This document shows, in pieces, positions 1 to 9,107 of a DNA stretch of 64,000 nucleotides (positions are counted from its first letter, which is position 1; each line of letters starts with the position of its first letter). Under the pieces are notes generated by a model. That model ran no database searches. It saw only the letters and a program-made list of their open reading frames with translations, and had not been told where the DNA came from. This DNA comes from Fischerella sp. PCC 9605 (GTDB lineage: Bacteria; Cyanobacteriota; Cyanobacteriia; Cyanobacteriales; Nostocaceae). The stretch spans positions 2,000,990 to 2,064,989 of the forward strand of contig NZ_KI912148.1 of the NCBI RefSeq assembly GCF_000517105.1. Reading direction: 5' to 3'. The translations under genes and the position numbers were made by a program.

Positions 1-2
1 GC

Positions 3-866
3 ACTCCCAGCTTTAAAAAACTGGCAGAACTTGATGAAGAAATTCATGCTCTATTCGATGAAATCTTTACCCAGAGAAAGTTTGGTAAACAGACTAAGAA
101 AAATATTGAAGGAGTTTACCGCAATCTTCAGATGGCGGGAATCATCAGTCCAAAAGGCAATCGCGAAGCAGCAGATACAGAACTAGATGAACTATTTGAA
201 ACTGAAGAGCAAGAAAATGATGTCTCTGGTTCATCTCAAGAACGCCGCCATCAATATCAACAAGCACACCAAGAGTTAGAATTTGCTTCTGCGAACAAAG
301 ATGAATCGAGAAAGATTCGGCAGACTTTTCTGAGGTTAGCCGAAATATTTCACCCTGATAAGGTAAAAGATGGCGAGACACAGATGCGCCACACAGAGAT
401 TATGAAGGAAATCAACAAAGCTTACCAAGAGGGCGATCTGGCTCGACTTTTGGAAATTGAGCGACGATATCAGGTAGGTGAAACTATCGATAGCAATAGC
501 GAGGATGATTTAACTAGAAAATGCAATCGTCTAGAACAGGAAAAAGAATTCCTAAAAACCCAATATGAAACCTTAAAAAGAGAACTTCGCCTGGTGAACA
601 ATACTCCTGAAGGAGTGATGGTTTCTGATTGTCGAAAAGCTTATCGGGAAGGAATTGATCCGATAGCTCAGATGTTAGAACAAGTGGAATCTGAGATTCA
701 AGTCATTTCTAAGATTCGCGATTTTGTCAAAGACTTTCGGGAGCAGAAAATTACCATAAAAGAATTTCTCTCTGGCCCAATAATTTTATACCAGATGCAC
801 CAGGAAATTATGGAAGATTTGCTTGAGCAGATGTTAGGAGATTTTGGGGAAATAATTGTGTTTTAA
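3..866 (+). CDS. J-domain-like protein, partial at 5' end
   Basis: The reading frame is open from the left edge, so the true start lies outside the window; the first ATG inside is at 132. About 287 residues are visible. A J-domain-like segment carries the HPD tripeptide (IFHPDKVKD) followed by helix residues MKEINKAYQEGDLARLLEI, as in DnaJ helices II-IV. The rest is charged and probably coiled coil. By family knowledge the HPD loop stimulates an Hsp70 ATPase. No zinc fingers or C-terminal DnaJ substrate-binding domain follow, so this is a J-domain co-chaperone-like protein and not DnaJ itself. Its specific client is unknown. Confidence 0.7.
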   Translation, partial: TPSFKKLAELDEEIHALFDEIFTQRKFGKQTKKNIEGVYRNLQMAGIISPKGNREAADTELDELFETEEQENDVSGSSQERRHQYQQAHQELEFASANKDESRKIRQTFLRLAEIFHPDKVKDGETQMRHTEIMKEINKAYQEGDLARLLEIERRYQVGETIDSNSEDDLTRKCNRLEQEKEFLKTQYETLKRELRLVNNTPEGVMVSDCRKAYREGIDPIAQMLEQVESEIQVISKIRDFVKDFREQKITIKEFLSGPIILYQMHQEIMEDLLEQMLGDFGEIIVF

Positions 867-1075
867 TACCAAGTTGCGTTCAGACATAGCAATAGCAATT
901 CGTGCCCTCTCCCCTTCTCCTGTTCCAAATTGGGAGAGGGGTGCCGACAGGCGGGGTGAGGGAAGTACTATCTTTGACAGCAACTTAGTATAAATTTATA
1001 AATCTGACTCTTCTGCTGAGAATGTATCATACCAAATTGGCATAGGGAATATTATTTGATGAGGTTTAGATTTTT

Positions 1076-1104
1076 GTAGAGACGTGCCATGGCACGTCTG
1101 GTAC
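1076..1104. repeat. Dispersed palindrome around GACGTGCCATGGCACGTC
   Basis: A near-perfect palindrome centred on CCATGG lies in the 271-bp gap between the J-domain gene and the AAA/WD40 gene. The same core recurs at 25223-25252, there inside a coding region. The rest of this gap (about 900-965) is C/G-rich low-complexity sequence (CTCTCCCC-type) common between genes of these cyanobacteria. No gene is seen in the gap. Confidence 0.7.
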
Positions 1105-1137
1105 AGATTCAAAAAATACTAGCAATGGCAATTTGTA

Positions 1138-4100
1138 TCAGGTGCGATCGCACAAATGACGGTCTTCCTCTTTGAGAGTGGCGTTATTTTGTAAATAGTC
1201 CTTGACCCAATCGCACCCTTGCATCAATAATTTCTCTGGGCTAGAGTCAAAATCTAAATTCCACAGAATTACGTTACCAAGAGAGTCCGATGAAGCCAGC
1301 ACCCGACCATCAGGACTGAAACTCAGACTTTTGACACTAGCACTATGACCACCAAGGGTTTGCAACACTTCTCCCTTACGGTTCCAAAGCTTGACTGTCA
1401 TGTCTTCACTGGCCGTAATAATAGTCTGTCCGTTATGGCTAAAAATTACAGCATTTACCTCACCCTCATGTCCCCGGAGAGTCAACAATTCTTTACCCTG
1501 TCGGTTCCACAGCTTGACTGTTTTATCCTTACTGGCAGTTGCGATCGTCTGGCTATCAGAACTGAAACTGACTGAATTTACTCCTGCCTGATGTCCTCGC
1601 AATGTTAATAATTCTTTACCCTCTCGACTCCAAAGTTTGGCTGTACCGTCTTCGCTGGCGGTAGCAATCATTCCTCCTTTGGAACTGAAACTCACACTCT
1701 CGACACCTGCTTGATGTCCCCGCAGCGTCAACAATTCTTTACCTCTGACATTCCACAATTTGGTGGTTGTATCCCAACTAGCACTGGCAATGGTCTGACT
1801 ATCAGGACTAAAACTAACGCTTCTAACATCCGCCTGATGACCCCGCAATGTTACCAATTCCTGACCAGCTAGGTTCCACAGCTTAATAGTTTTGTCTCGA
1901 CTGCTAGTGGCAATGAATTTGCCATTGGGACTGAATTTTAAACTTCTCAATGTATCGTCATGACCGCCGAGTTTCGTTAGTAGTTGTCCCTGTAGGTTCC
2001 ATAGTTTAGCCATCGTATAACGACCAGCAGTACCAAGGGTCTGGCCATCAGTGCTAAAACTGACACTAGCAGCGGCGGCTTCGCCAAGATTGAGTATGGA
2101 GGAGTGAGATTTATTGCCCAAATTCCACAGTCTTACCATTCCATCTTCACCACTACTAGCAAGCAGCCGGCCATCCTTGCTAAAGTTGACACCCCAAACT
2201 GCATCTGTATGACCTTGGAGAACTTGCAGTTGTTTGCCTTGGCGATTCCAGAGTCGCACACTTTTATCCCAACTAGTAGTAGCAATAGTCTGACCGTTAC
2301 GCTTAAATACTGCACTACTAATCGTATCAGTATGTCCACGTAGAGTTGCTAGTTCCTTTCCTTCTAAATTCCAGAGTTTTGCAGTTTTGTCCCGACTGGC
2401 AGTAACAATTGTTTTGCCATCTAAACTGAAATTAACATACATCACCCAATTGCGATGTCCCTTAAGTGTCAGTAGTTCTTGACCATTCAGGTTCCAAACT
2501 TTGGCAGTACCATCCCGACTGGCGGTAGCAATCATTCCTCCTTTGGGACTGAAACTAATCGCCACAGCAGGTGCATTATGGGTATGGAACGATCGCAACT
2601 CTTTACCTTCCAAATTCCATAGCCGCATTGTGCCACCCCACTCCATCCCTGCTATCATCTTGCTATCGGGGCTGAAGCCTACGCACGCTACCCAATCCTT
2701 GTGAGGTAAAGTGAGAAGTTCTCGACCATCCTCAACACGCCAAACCTTCACGGTTTTATCCCGACTGGCGCTAATCAACATCTTGCCATCGGGACTAAAA
2801 TTGACACTCCACACCCCATCATTATGTCCCCGGAGGGTGTGAAGTAGCTTACCATCACGCCGCCAAATTTTCACCGTCTTGTCCCAACTAGCGGAAGCAA
2901 GCTTCTGCCCATCCGGACTAAATTTTACCCGCGTCACTACATCTGTATGCCCTGCTAGGCGGTTACTTTCGCGCACCCAGTAGATAGACTGTCGCAGTGC
3001 CTTTTCGACCTGCACTTTTAAATCTGTACCCGCGTTATTCCATCCCAATTGGTTTAATTTAACACTTGCTTGTATGCTTTTTAGTAAGGCATCTAAGTTA
3101 TGATCGGACTCAAAAGCCGCTTCTGATGAAAGAGTGAGCGCTTTAATCTCACCAATAGTCACTTGTCGTTTTTGTTGCGCCGTTTGCCATGTCAGCAATC
3201 CGGACAGTCCCACTAGAGTCACAGCTACCACCGAAAGCACCGATAATCCTATCAGTCCGCGTCGAATGGTTTTCTTCGCTTGCTGTTGGGCGTTCAGCAG
3301 AATTTGATTTGCTTGTTCGGATGTGCTGAGGGCATTCTGCACCTCTCGTTTATCCAGTTCCTCACTAGCGGCTAAAAATCGATAATCTTGGTTACTCAAA
3401 CTCTTTCCTTTTGCCCAAGCTTGAGCTTGTTTGAGTGCTTGTCCCCGGAGGAGAGATGTCTCATCCTGATAATCAGATGCTACCCAAGCATTTAATAAAT
3501 CTGCGTAACTTCGTAACTTCTTTAATTGCTTTTCCACCCATTCGGAGTTAAAAACCTCCTCATATATGCGGTTGTAAACCTTTAATACACCCTGCTGTTT
3601 AACAACTAATCCCGACAAAAGTAACTCAATTTTTTCTGGAGAATCATCAGCAGGGACACTACCATCTTGGAGAATTTGCTGATACAGTCCCAGCAGCCTG
3701 CTAGCGCGTTGTTCGTTGCTAAGAAGGCGATCGCGTATTGTTCTTAAATGCGGTGGTTCATCTTGGGCTGCCCAATTTTCAATGATACGCGATCGCACAA
3801 TTGCAGATACTTGATCGGCAATCTCCTCATGCTGCGTTAATATCTCTCCCATCAACTTTTGCAGGAATGGGTATTGGGGACTAGGAAATTCTTTCCCTCT
3901 CTCCCTATTTTCCTCCTGTGCTACCAACTGACATAGTTTCTGAGTCAGAAATGGCTGTCCTCCCGTCCATGCAAGTATCTCTTTGAGTACAGACTTGGGA
4001 TTGTCTACCGAATGAGCCAATCCTCCCTCTAATGGTTTGACTTCATGCAGATGAAACCCATTCAACTCAATCGCCCGACCAATATTAAAAGGCGTCCGGG

Positions 4101-4689
4101 TTTTATCTGCAATTAAATCTGAAGGAGTTGCAACTCCCAATAGAGCAAAGGTAAGGCGTTTGTATTCGTGGCAAGAGCGAATCAGAGCAAAAAAATCATC
4201 TGTATTAAATGGTAAGCTGAGGGTACTGTCGATTTCATCGAAAAAAATCACAATTGGTTGGGCGATTAATTCTGGCAGTACGTTTTGCAGCAACTCACCC
4301 AAACGACCTACAGGCGATAAATCTTGTCGTTCTGCTAACCAATTGCGGACATTAATCTGGCTAGATAACCGGAAACTCCGCACCAGACGCATAATAATGT
4401 CAGCATACCACTGGTCTGGGGTAATATTCTTGTTCCCAATCCCAGACAAATCAACCGTTGCACAGGCAAAGCCATCTTCTTGCAGTTGCTTAGCCACCTG
4501 TACCCGCAGGCTAGACTTCCCCATCTGGCGACAGTTGAGAACGTAACAAAAGGCACCTGCCTTCAAAGCCTGATAGAGTTCATTATCCGCCTGACGCATG
4601 ACATAGCTAAGTGCATCTACTGGGAGGCGACCGCCAACTTGGTACTCGTAAGGTGACAACAGTTCGTGCATTCTAGTTGCCTGCGTCAT
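1138..4689 (-). CDS. AAA-like ATPase with 14 WD40 repeats
   Basis: 1183 residues. An N-terminal AAA-like (AAA_35-type) NTPase domain shows a Walker A at residues 53-60 (CRQMGKSS) and a Walker B near 146-154 (IVIFFDEID). One hydrophobic segment at about 475-498 is a likely membrane span. From about 577 to the end there are 14 WD40 repeats (GH ... LWN pattern), enough for two seven-bladed propellers. By analogy with STAND proteins, the propellers would sense a ligand or partner and the ATPase would act as a switch; the role is inference. The start has promoter P1 directly upstream, shared with five other transcription units. A short stretch near residues 257-275 (nt 3865-3920) looks like an in-frame low-complexity insertion. 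Confidence 0.85.
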   Translation of the reverse strand: MTQATRMHELLSPYEYQVGGRLPVDALSYVMRQADNELYQALKAGAFCYVLNCRQMGKSSLRVQVAKQLQEDGFACATVDLSGIGNKNITPDQWYADIIMRLVRSFRLSSQINVRNWLAERQDLSPVGRLGELLQNVLPELIAQPIVIFFDEIDSTLSLPFNTDDFFALIRSCHEYKRLTFALLGVATPSDLIADKTRTPFNIGRAIELNGFHLHEVKPLEGGLAHSVDNPKSVLKEILAWTGGQPFLTQKLCQLVAQEENRERGKEFPSPQYPFLQKLMGEILTQHEEIADQVSAIVRSRIIENWAAQDEPPHLRTIRDRLLSNEQRASRLLGLYQQILQDGSVPADDSPEKIELLLSGLVVKQQGVLKVYNRIYEEVFNSEWVEKQLKKLRSYADLLNAWVASDYQDETSLLRGQALKQAQAWAKGKSLSNQDYRFLAASEELDKREVQNALSTSEQANQILLNAQQQAKKTIRRGLIGLSVLSVVAVTLVGLSGLLTWQTAQQKRQVTIGEIKALTLSSEAAFESDHNLDALLKSIQASVKLNQLGWNNAGTDLKVQVEKALRQSIYWVRESNRLAGHTDVVTRVKFSPDGQKLASASWDKTVKIWRRDGKLLHTLRGHNDGVWSVNFSPDGKMLISASRDKTVKVWRVEDGRELLTLPHKDWVACVGFSPDSKMIAGMEWGGTMRLWNLEGKELRSFHTHNAPAVAISFSPKGGMIATASRDGTAKVWNLNGQELLTLKGHRNWVMYVNFSLDGKTIVTASRDKTAKLWNLEGKELATLRGHTDTISSAVFKRNGQTIATTSWDKSVRLWNRQGKQLQVLQGHTDAVWGVNFSKDGRLLASSGEDGMVRLWNLGNKSHSSILNLGEAAAASVSFSTDGQTLGTAGRYTMAKLWNLQGQLLTKLGGHDDTLRSLKFSPNGKFIATSSRDKTIKLWNLAGQELVTLRGHQADVRSVSFSPDSQTIASASWDTTTKLWNVRGKELLTLRGHQAGVESVSFSSKGGMIATASEDGTAKLWSREGKELLTLRGHQAGVNSVSFSSDSQTIATASKDKTVKLWNRQGKELLTLRGHEGEVNAVIFSHNGQTIITASEDMTVKLWNRKGEVLQTLGGHSASVKSLSFSPDGRVLASSDSLGNVILWNLDFDSSPEKLLMQGCDWVKDYLQNNATLKEEDRHLCDRT

Positions 4690-4712
4690 TCATCAAAGGT
4701 TGACTGACCTTA

Positions 4713-4782
4713 TTTTTAGGGTTTAACAGGTCAATTGTCGATGTAGAAAAGTTAAGGATTTTGAAAACAGAGGCAACTTAAC
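4713..4782 (-). promoter_or_regulatory. Promoter P1 of the shared-promoter set (AAA/WD40 gene)
   Basis: Read on the minus strand: GTTAAG, 20 bp, CTTAAC, 9 bp, TCGACA (-35-like), 17 bp, TAAAAA (-10-like). The ATG at 4689 lies 48 bp past the TCGAC. The order and the 9- and 17-bp spacings match the five other copies in the window. The boxes are seen in the sequence; promoter function is inferred. Confidence 0.7.
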
Positions 4783-4864
4783 TTTAAACTAAATGGCGAT
4801 CGCACAACTTTATCAATGCGATCGCTATTGTGTCATCAAATAATTCTTGGCTTGAGAACAAGCT

Positions 4865-5050
4865 TCACCGCCAGTCAATGTAAGTAATACCGCGATACTT
4901 CAACAGTCGTGGGGACTGGTGCTGTCTTACAACTTTGGGCAAGTGAAATCTCGTCTTTACACCCCGATAGATGCCAATCCTATTTCCTTCAGTTATGCAG
5001 GTATTATAAGGATTATATTCATAATTGGCAGCTCGATAAGTTAATTGCAT
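4865..5050 (-). CDS. DUF4278 domain protein
   Basis: 61 residues beginning MQLTYRAANYEYNPY, with later repeats of the same signature (GIYRG, LKYRGITY). This [L/I]xYRGxxY pattern is the hallmark of DUF4278, a small cyanobacterial family of unknown function. It is short but complete for one domain copy. It has its own copy of the shared promoter (P2), which argues that it is a real gene. No signal peptide or membrane segment is seen. Confidence 0.75.
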   Translation of the reverse strand: MQLTYRAANYEYNPYNTCITEGNRIGIYRGVKTRFHLPKVVRQHQSPRLLKYRGITYIDWR

Positions 5051-5091
5051 AATGCTATCCTGCTAGGGAATGTGTAACGCTTACATTCCTA

Positions 5092-5152
5092 CTTATAGGT
5101 TTTGGAGAAATAATAGTCGATACAGAAAAGTTAAGGATTTTTATTACTTAAC
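5092..5152 (-). promoter_or_regulatory. Promoter P2 of the shared-promoter set (DUF4278 gene)
   Basis: On the minus strand: GTTAAG, 11 bp, CTTAAC, 9 bp, TCGACT, 17 bp, TATAAG. Only the gap between the two boxes differs from the other copies (11 instead of 19-20 bp), which is one helical turn less. The start codon at 5050 is about 66 bp past TCGAC. Confidence 0.72.
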
Positions 5153-5307
5153 TTATGATGCTAAGCCGATTTTGAAGAAATCAAAGTACTTAATTTTTAT
5201 AAATCAACATACCAATAGCATCCGAATTATAAAAACATTACTTGAGTTGCGATGTAGCGTGAATATTTTTCCAAATCGTCAGCACTCGTTTTAATGACAT
5301 TACCATT

Positions 5308-6966
5308 TTAGCTGTGCGCCGAAAACCTTGATATTTGCGGTATTACACAATTGTGAACATTTTCCACCTTGCCATAATCTAGCTTCACTATTCGGTCTGA
5401 TAAATAAAAATATTGGTCGTCATGAGTAACAACTATCACAGTTTTGCCCTTATTCTTCAATTCAGGTAATATCTGCTTATAAAAAATCTTTTTAAATACA
5501 GGATCTTGATCGGAAGCCCATTCATCAAATACATAAATAGGTCGGTCTTCTAAATAAGCAGTCAATAAAGCTAAACGTTTTCGCTGTCCTTGAGATAATG
5601 AGGTAGTAGAAAGTATACCATTTTTGACTTTAACTCTTTTATCTAGTTGTAATTTAACTAGATAATCATATATTTGCTCGTCAGCAATAGTTTTACCTAA
5701 ATTCAAGAAATTATCGAATAGATAAAAATCGGAAAATACAACTGAAAAATGTTGGCGAAACCACTCTTGATTTTCTGTAGTAGCTAATTTGCCATTGAGA
5801 TAGATTTTTCCACTTTCAGGAACGTATAAACCAGTGATTAGCTTAACAAGAGTAGACTTACCGCTACCATTACCACCGACAATAAAAATAATTTCACCAC
5901 CCGAAACAGTCAAATCAATTGGGCCAAGAGTAAAAGCTGTATCTTCTGAGTCTTGATGATAGGTATGAGTGATACCCACAAATTCTAAACGGTGACAAAA
6001 ATTATCTGATTCATCCCAATCCATTAAATTACTTTCATAACAGTGATTGGACAATGATATTTTGAGAGAGTTAACCTTCTTTAAAGCAACAGTTGCTTTG
6101 CTGAAAGTAGGAATAGCACTCATAATGTAGTCTAAAGGTGAAAGCAGGTAGAGAATAGTCAGCGCATATCCAGATAAAATATGAGTGGGGATAGTTTGGA
6201 GAATAGGCAGAGCAAAAATTACCAGTCCAACAACCACAAAAAACAAGCTATTCCCCCAACTAGCAGCAACTGCAAATATAGTCATCCCAACTACATTTTT
6301 ACGCCGATATAATTGTGCAGTTTCTCTCAGTTCTTTCTTTAAAAATGTTTGTCGTCGCTGATAGTGAAGCTTCAGTTCTTTGGTTCCTTCAGTGATGCTC
6401 TGAAAATGATTAAACAATTTATCTTCTTGCTGACGAGCTAAGGTAAAAAATAGTATTGCTTTGTCTGCTACCTGTTGATAGCTAAATATTCCTACTAATA
6501 AAGAAATGACCACCAGAAAAAATATCGTTGGAGATAACCAAAACAAATAAAAAAGGCTACTCACTACAATAGTAATGTCAATACACAATGTAGGAATAAC
6601 GTAAACCGTGTTAGAAATTGCTAAAACATCATCAGTTAGTGTAGCTAAAATGCTATGCTTTCCTAAACTCTCTAAATCATGTAGTGGTGCAGCTAAAATT
6701 CTCTCACTCAAGATGAGTCGTAATTCTAAAATTGCTTTTTCTGACAAATTTATTAATAAATATTTAGAAATAATATTAGTAATAAATTTTAGAACACAAA
6801 AACCTACGAAACTCCAAATTAATGTTGTTCTCAGTGATGATTGATTAACTTGAGTGTTTATTATTATAAGCAATGCGGCTGTACTAACACCACTCAATAA
6901 ACCCATGAAAGCAGCAAGAGCTAGGATTTTCCAAGAAGAGCGTAACAGTAAAGTTATTAAGTTCAT
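5308..6966 (-). CDS. Cyclic-peptide-export-type ABC transporter
   Basis: 552 residues, the usual length for one fused half-transporter. The N-terminal half has about six hydrophobic segments. The C-terminal half has a Walker A at about residues 362-370 (GGNGSGKST), the signature LSQGQRKR near 454 and a Walker B ending FDEW, followed by ASDQDP. The FDEWxxDQDP motif and the overall shape match the SyrD/PvdE cyclic-peptide exporter family. It has no C39 peptidase domain, so it is unlikely to trim double-glycine leaders. It faces the monooxygenase gene across a divergent promoter pair (P3/P4). The substrate is unknown: no NRPS, PKS or lanthipeptide enzyme is in the window. Confidence 0.85.
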   Translation of the reverse strand: MNLITLLLRSSWKILALAAFMGLLSGVSTAALLIIINTQVNQSSLRTTLIWSFVGFCVLKFITNIISKYLLINLSEKAILELRLILSERILAAPLHDLESLGKHSILATLTDDVLAISNTVYVIPTLCIDITIVVSSLFYLFWLSPTIFFLVVISLLVGIFSYQQVADKAILFFTLARQQEDKLFNHFQSITEGTKELKLHYQRRQTFLKKELRETAQLYRRKNVVGMTIFAVAASWGNSLFFVVVGLVIFALPILQTIPTHILSGYALTILYLLSPLDYIMSAIPTFSKATVALKKVNSLKISLSNHCYESNLMDWDESDNFCHRLEFVGITHTYHQDSEDTAFTLGPIDLTVSGGEIIFIVGGNGSGKSTLVKLITGLYVPESGKIYLNGKLATTENQEWFRQHFSVVFSDFYLFDNFLNLGKTIADEQIYDYLVKLQLDKRVKVKNGILSTTSLSQGQRKRLALLTAYLEDRPIYVFDEWASDQDPVFKKIFYKQILPELKNKGKTVIVVTHDDQYFYLSDRIVKLDYGKVENVHNCVIPQISRFSAHS

Positions 6967-7001
6967 GCCAACTCTTTTGTTATAGATAGTCTTGCTGTTT
7001 A

Positions 7002-7083
7002 TATATAAAAGTTGAGGATTGCAGTGTCGATACAGAAAAGTTAAGGAAATAGGGAGGAAAATGACTTAACTTACAAACTTAAC
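7002..7083 (-). promoter_or_regulatory. Promoter P3 of the shared-promoter set (ABC exporter)
   Basis: On the minus strand: two GTTAAG boxes (13 bp apart), 19 bp, CTTAAC, 9 bp, TCGACA, 17 bp, TATATA. The ATG at 6966 is 60 bp past TCGAC. It lies back to back with P4. Confidence 0.75.
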
Positions 7084-7110
7084 AATTGAATAGAGGAGGT
7101 AGAAACGAGA

Positions 7111-7183
7111 TTTAAGTAGGTTGGTAACGGCTCAAATTCCTTAACTAATCTACATCGACTATTGCAGCCCCAAATTTTATAAA
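7111..7183 (+). promoter_or_regulatory. Promoter P4 of the shared-promoter set (monooxygenase)
   Basis: Degenerate TTTAAG box at 7111, CTTAAC at 7140-7145, 9 bp, TCGACT at 7155-7160, 17 bp, TATAAA at 7178-7183. The ATG at 7223 is 64 bp past TCGAC. P3 and P4 form a large inverted arrangement between divergent genes. Confidence 0.72.
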
Positions 7184-7222
7184 GAAAGAGAACAGTTAAG
7201 ATTTGCCATCAAAGTCAATTTT

Positions 7223-8506
7223 ATGAACGCTAAACTAGACGCGATCGTCATTGGGGCTGGTTTTTGCGGTATTACCGTCGCTGCAAGTTTAAAAAAATTT
7301 GGGATTGATAATTTTGTTGTGATAGAGAAAGGTGAAACTGTCGCAACTATCTGGAAAAACGCCTACGAACGATTAGTTACTCAAAATCCCTATTTTACTT
7401 TACCTTTTTTTGAGGGCAAGGGAAAATATTCCGCGTTTAAGACCAAAGATGAAATGGTGCAGTATTTAACAGAATATACACATCATTTCCAGGTTTATTC
7501 GCATATTCATTTTGGCGAGGAGGTGCAAAGTATTACTAAGATTTATAATCAAAATCAAACAGATTATAATTGGCAGATACAAACAACTAAAGACATTCTA
7601 TACAGCAAGATTCTTGTTATCTGTACTGGACTAACTAATGAACCTGTGATACCAAACTTTTTTGGGCAAGAATATTTTGCAGGGGAGATTATTCATAGTA
7701 GTGCCTATCAAAACGGTATTCCTTATCGAAATAAGAAAGTTTTAGTCGTTGGTTCGGGAAATTCAGCAGCAGAAATAGCACTAGATTTATATGAGCATGG
7801 TGCTGCTGATCTTCAGATGTTAATTCGTGGTCAACGCTGGGTATTTCCTCTTTATCCGAGACTGCGATCGCTACAATATTTGTTATGGCGAAGCAGGTCA
7901 TACTTTAAACAGTTGTTTAATCAAAATACAACAGATACTAGAATAGAAGCTATGGAGAGAGCCATAGACTTCTCTCCAGAAGAATTGCAAGCAGACATCA
8001 AGGAAACTGATAAATTTATTCAGCGTTTTGCTTTAGATTTGAGTGCATACTCTATCTATCCAGAAGATAAAGGGCCAATGGATATGGAAGTTAATCATGG
8101 TCGTGTCGCATGGGTAGATAGAGGTACTGTCAAACAAATCAAAAAAGGAAATATTCAAGTAATCTCTAGTAGTATTCAGCAACTCACAAAAACAGGCGTA
8201 ATTTTTGCCAATGGTAGATCGCAAGATTACGATGCAATTATTTTAGGTACTGGCTTTCGTCCTGGCATCAATAAAATATTGAGGCAGCCTGAATTGTATC
8301 TAAATGTGAATGATAGGTTATTACCAAAAACAGATGGTAAATGCCAATCTATTGTTGACCCTACACTTTACTTTGTAGGCTTTGAGAAAATTGTGGGTGC
8401 ATCCGCAACTTATGGATATTATGGCTGGTGTACAGGTAAAAGAATTGCTCTTCAATTGCTGGAAAGCCAATTTTCATCGCGTCAAGAATATAATGTTTTA
8501 CTCTAG
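7223..8506 (+). CDS. Flavin-containing monooxygenase-like NAD(P)/FAD oxidoreductase
   Basis: 427 residues. The N-terminal FAD-binding motif GAGFCG (residues 12-17) follows a beta strand. A second dinucleotide motif, VVGSGNSAAE (from about 173), binds NADPH in this family. Between them lies YFAGEIIHSSAY, which matches the FMO fingerprint FxGxxxHSxxY. The family adds oxygen to N or S atoms, or oxidises ketones, using FAD and NADPH. It is divergent from the peptide-type exporter and shares its promoter type, so it may tailor the exported compound; that link is inference. No signal peptide, so cytoplasmic. Confidence 0.85.
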   Translation: MNAKLDAIVIGAGFCGITVAASLKKFGIDNFVVIEKGETVATIWKNAYERLVTQNPYFTLPFFEGKGKYSAFKTKDEMVQYLTEYTHHFQVYSHIHFGEEVQSITKIYNQNQTDYNWQIQTTKDILYSKILVICTGLTNEPVIPNFFGQEYFAGEIIHSSAYQNGIPYRNKKVLVVGSGNSAAEIALDLYEHGAADLQMLIRGQRWVFPLYPRLRSLQYLLWRSRSYFKQLFNQNTTDTRIEAMERAIDFSPEELQADIKETDKFIQRFALDLSAYSIYPEDKGPMDMEVNHGRVAWVDRGTVKQIKKGNIQVISSSIQQLTKTGVIFANGRSQDYDAIILGTGFRPGINKILRQPELYLNVNDRLLPKTDGKCQSIVDPTLYFVGFEKIVGASATYGYYGWCTGKRIALQLLESQFSSRQEYNVLL

Positions 8507-8548
8507 TGGTCTGTCTAATTAATTGTGATAGTCAAGTTAAAGTTGTTC

Positions 8549-8596
8549 GTAGTAAGGACTTTAGTCCTTATTTTCTAAGCATAAAATGCTTACTAC
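8549..8596. repeat. Short palindromic repeat between genes
   Basis: GTAGTAAG at 8549-8556 is inverted at 8589-8596 (CTTACTAC). Inside is the palindrome AAGGACTTTAGTCCTT. This looks like a dispersed cyanobacterial hairpin repeat; it could also end transcription of the monooxygenase gene. Confidence 0.6.
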
Positions 8597-8627
8597 AAAC
8601 CTATCAATATTTTTTGATATTATAAAA

Positions 8628-8709
8628 GTTAAGTTTCGAGTTAAGTCAGTTCTCACCTTTAATTCCTTAACTTTTCTGTATCGACTTTTATGTTTGCCAA
8701 TTCTATAAA
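8628..8709 (+). promoter_or_regulatory. Promoter P5 of the shared-promoter set (small lipoprotein gene)
   Basis: GTTAAG at 8628-8633 and 8640-8645, 20 bp, CTTAAC at 8666-8671, 9 bp, TCGACT at 8681-8686, 17 bp, TATAAA at 8704-8709. An AAGGAG ribosome site at 8731-8736 precedes the ATG at 8745. This is one of the two best-conserved copies; the other is P6. Confidence 0.78.
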
Positions 8710-8744
8710 GATAACAGAACACCTGAAATCAAGGAGTTGAACTG

Positions 8745-8942
8745 ATGAATCGTGTAATGAATTCTATGAACAATATGCGCTGGAACAAATTTTTGACCAT
8801 CGCTTTACCAATCAGCATATTGTTATTTACACAAGCTTGTGCGCCACGAAGAATTTTGAGCGATAAAGACAATCCTTCTAATCCTGCATCATCTATTGCC
8901 CAGAATCCTGTTAAATCTCCACTCAATCATGGTGGTAATTAA
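8745..8942 (+). CDS. Small lipoprotein-like or secreted protein
   Basis: 65 residues. The basic N-terminus (MRWNK) is followed by a hydrophobic stretch (FLTIALPISILLF) ending in TQAC, which resembles a lipobox although positions -3 and -2 are not ideal. The rest is a hydrophilic, Pro/Asn/Ser-rich tail of about 38 residues. It has a strong AAGGAG ribosome site, and promoter P5 precedes it. It may instead be the precursor of an exported peptide, given the exporter nearby. A near-copy of its whole upstream region occurs before the 2419-aa gene, where this ORF has been deleted. Confidence 0.65.
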   Translation: MNRVMNSMNNMRWNKFLTIALPISILLFTQACAPRRILSDKDNPSNPASSIAQNPVKSPLNHGGN

Positions 8943-9033
8943 ATTTGTCTAATCTTCTGGCATAAGTAAGATTAATCTGTCATCAAAAGTTTCCGAAAAT
9001 TTAAATCTCCCGATGTGTTTTTTCTCAATTAAT

Positions 9034-9066
9034 AGAACTTACACTTATTAATTTTGTGGAAGTTCT
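9034..9066 (+). terminator. Hairpin between the small lipoprotein gene and the 495-aa gene
   Basis: The arms AGAACTTACAC and GTGGAAGTTCT (one mismatch) flank a 12-nt loop and are followed by TTTC. It is conserved with the hairpin at 11092-11124. It could be a partial terminator or attenuator, or a processing site, separating the small ORF from the downstream gene. Confidence 0.5.
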
Positions 9067-9107
9067 TTCACTCTACTCTAGTTAATCAAACCAGGTAAGA
9101 ACAAACT

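Noticed and set aside
4160..4546. A 128-codon plus-strand ORF inside the AAA/WD40 gene
   Set aside because: It is antisense to the conserved ATPase domain and has no family features; it is a shadow of the real gene.
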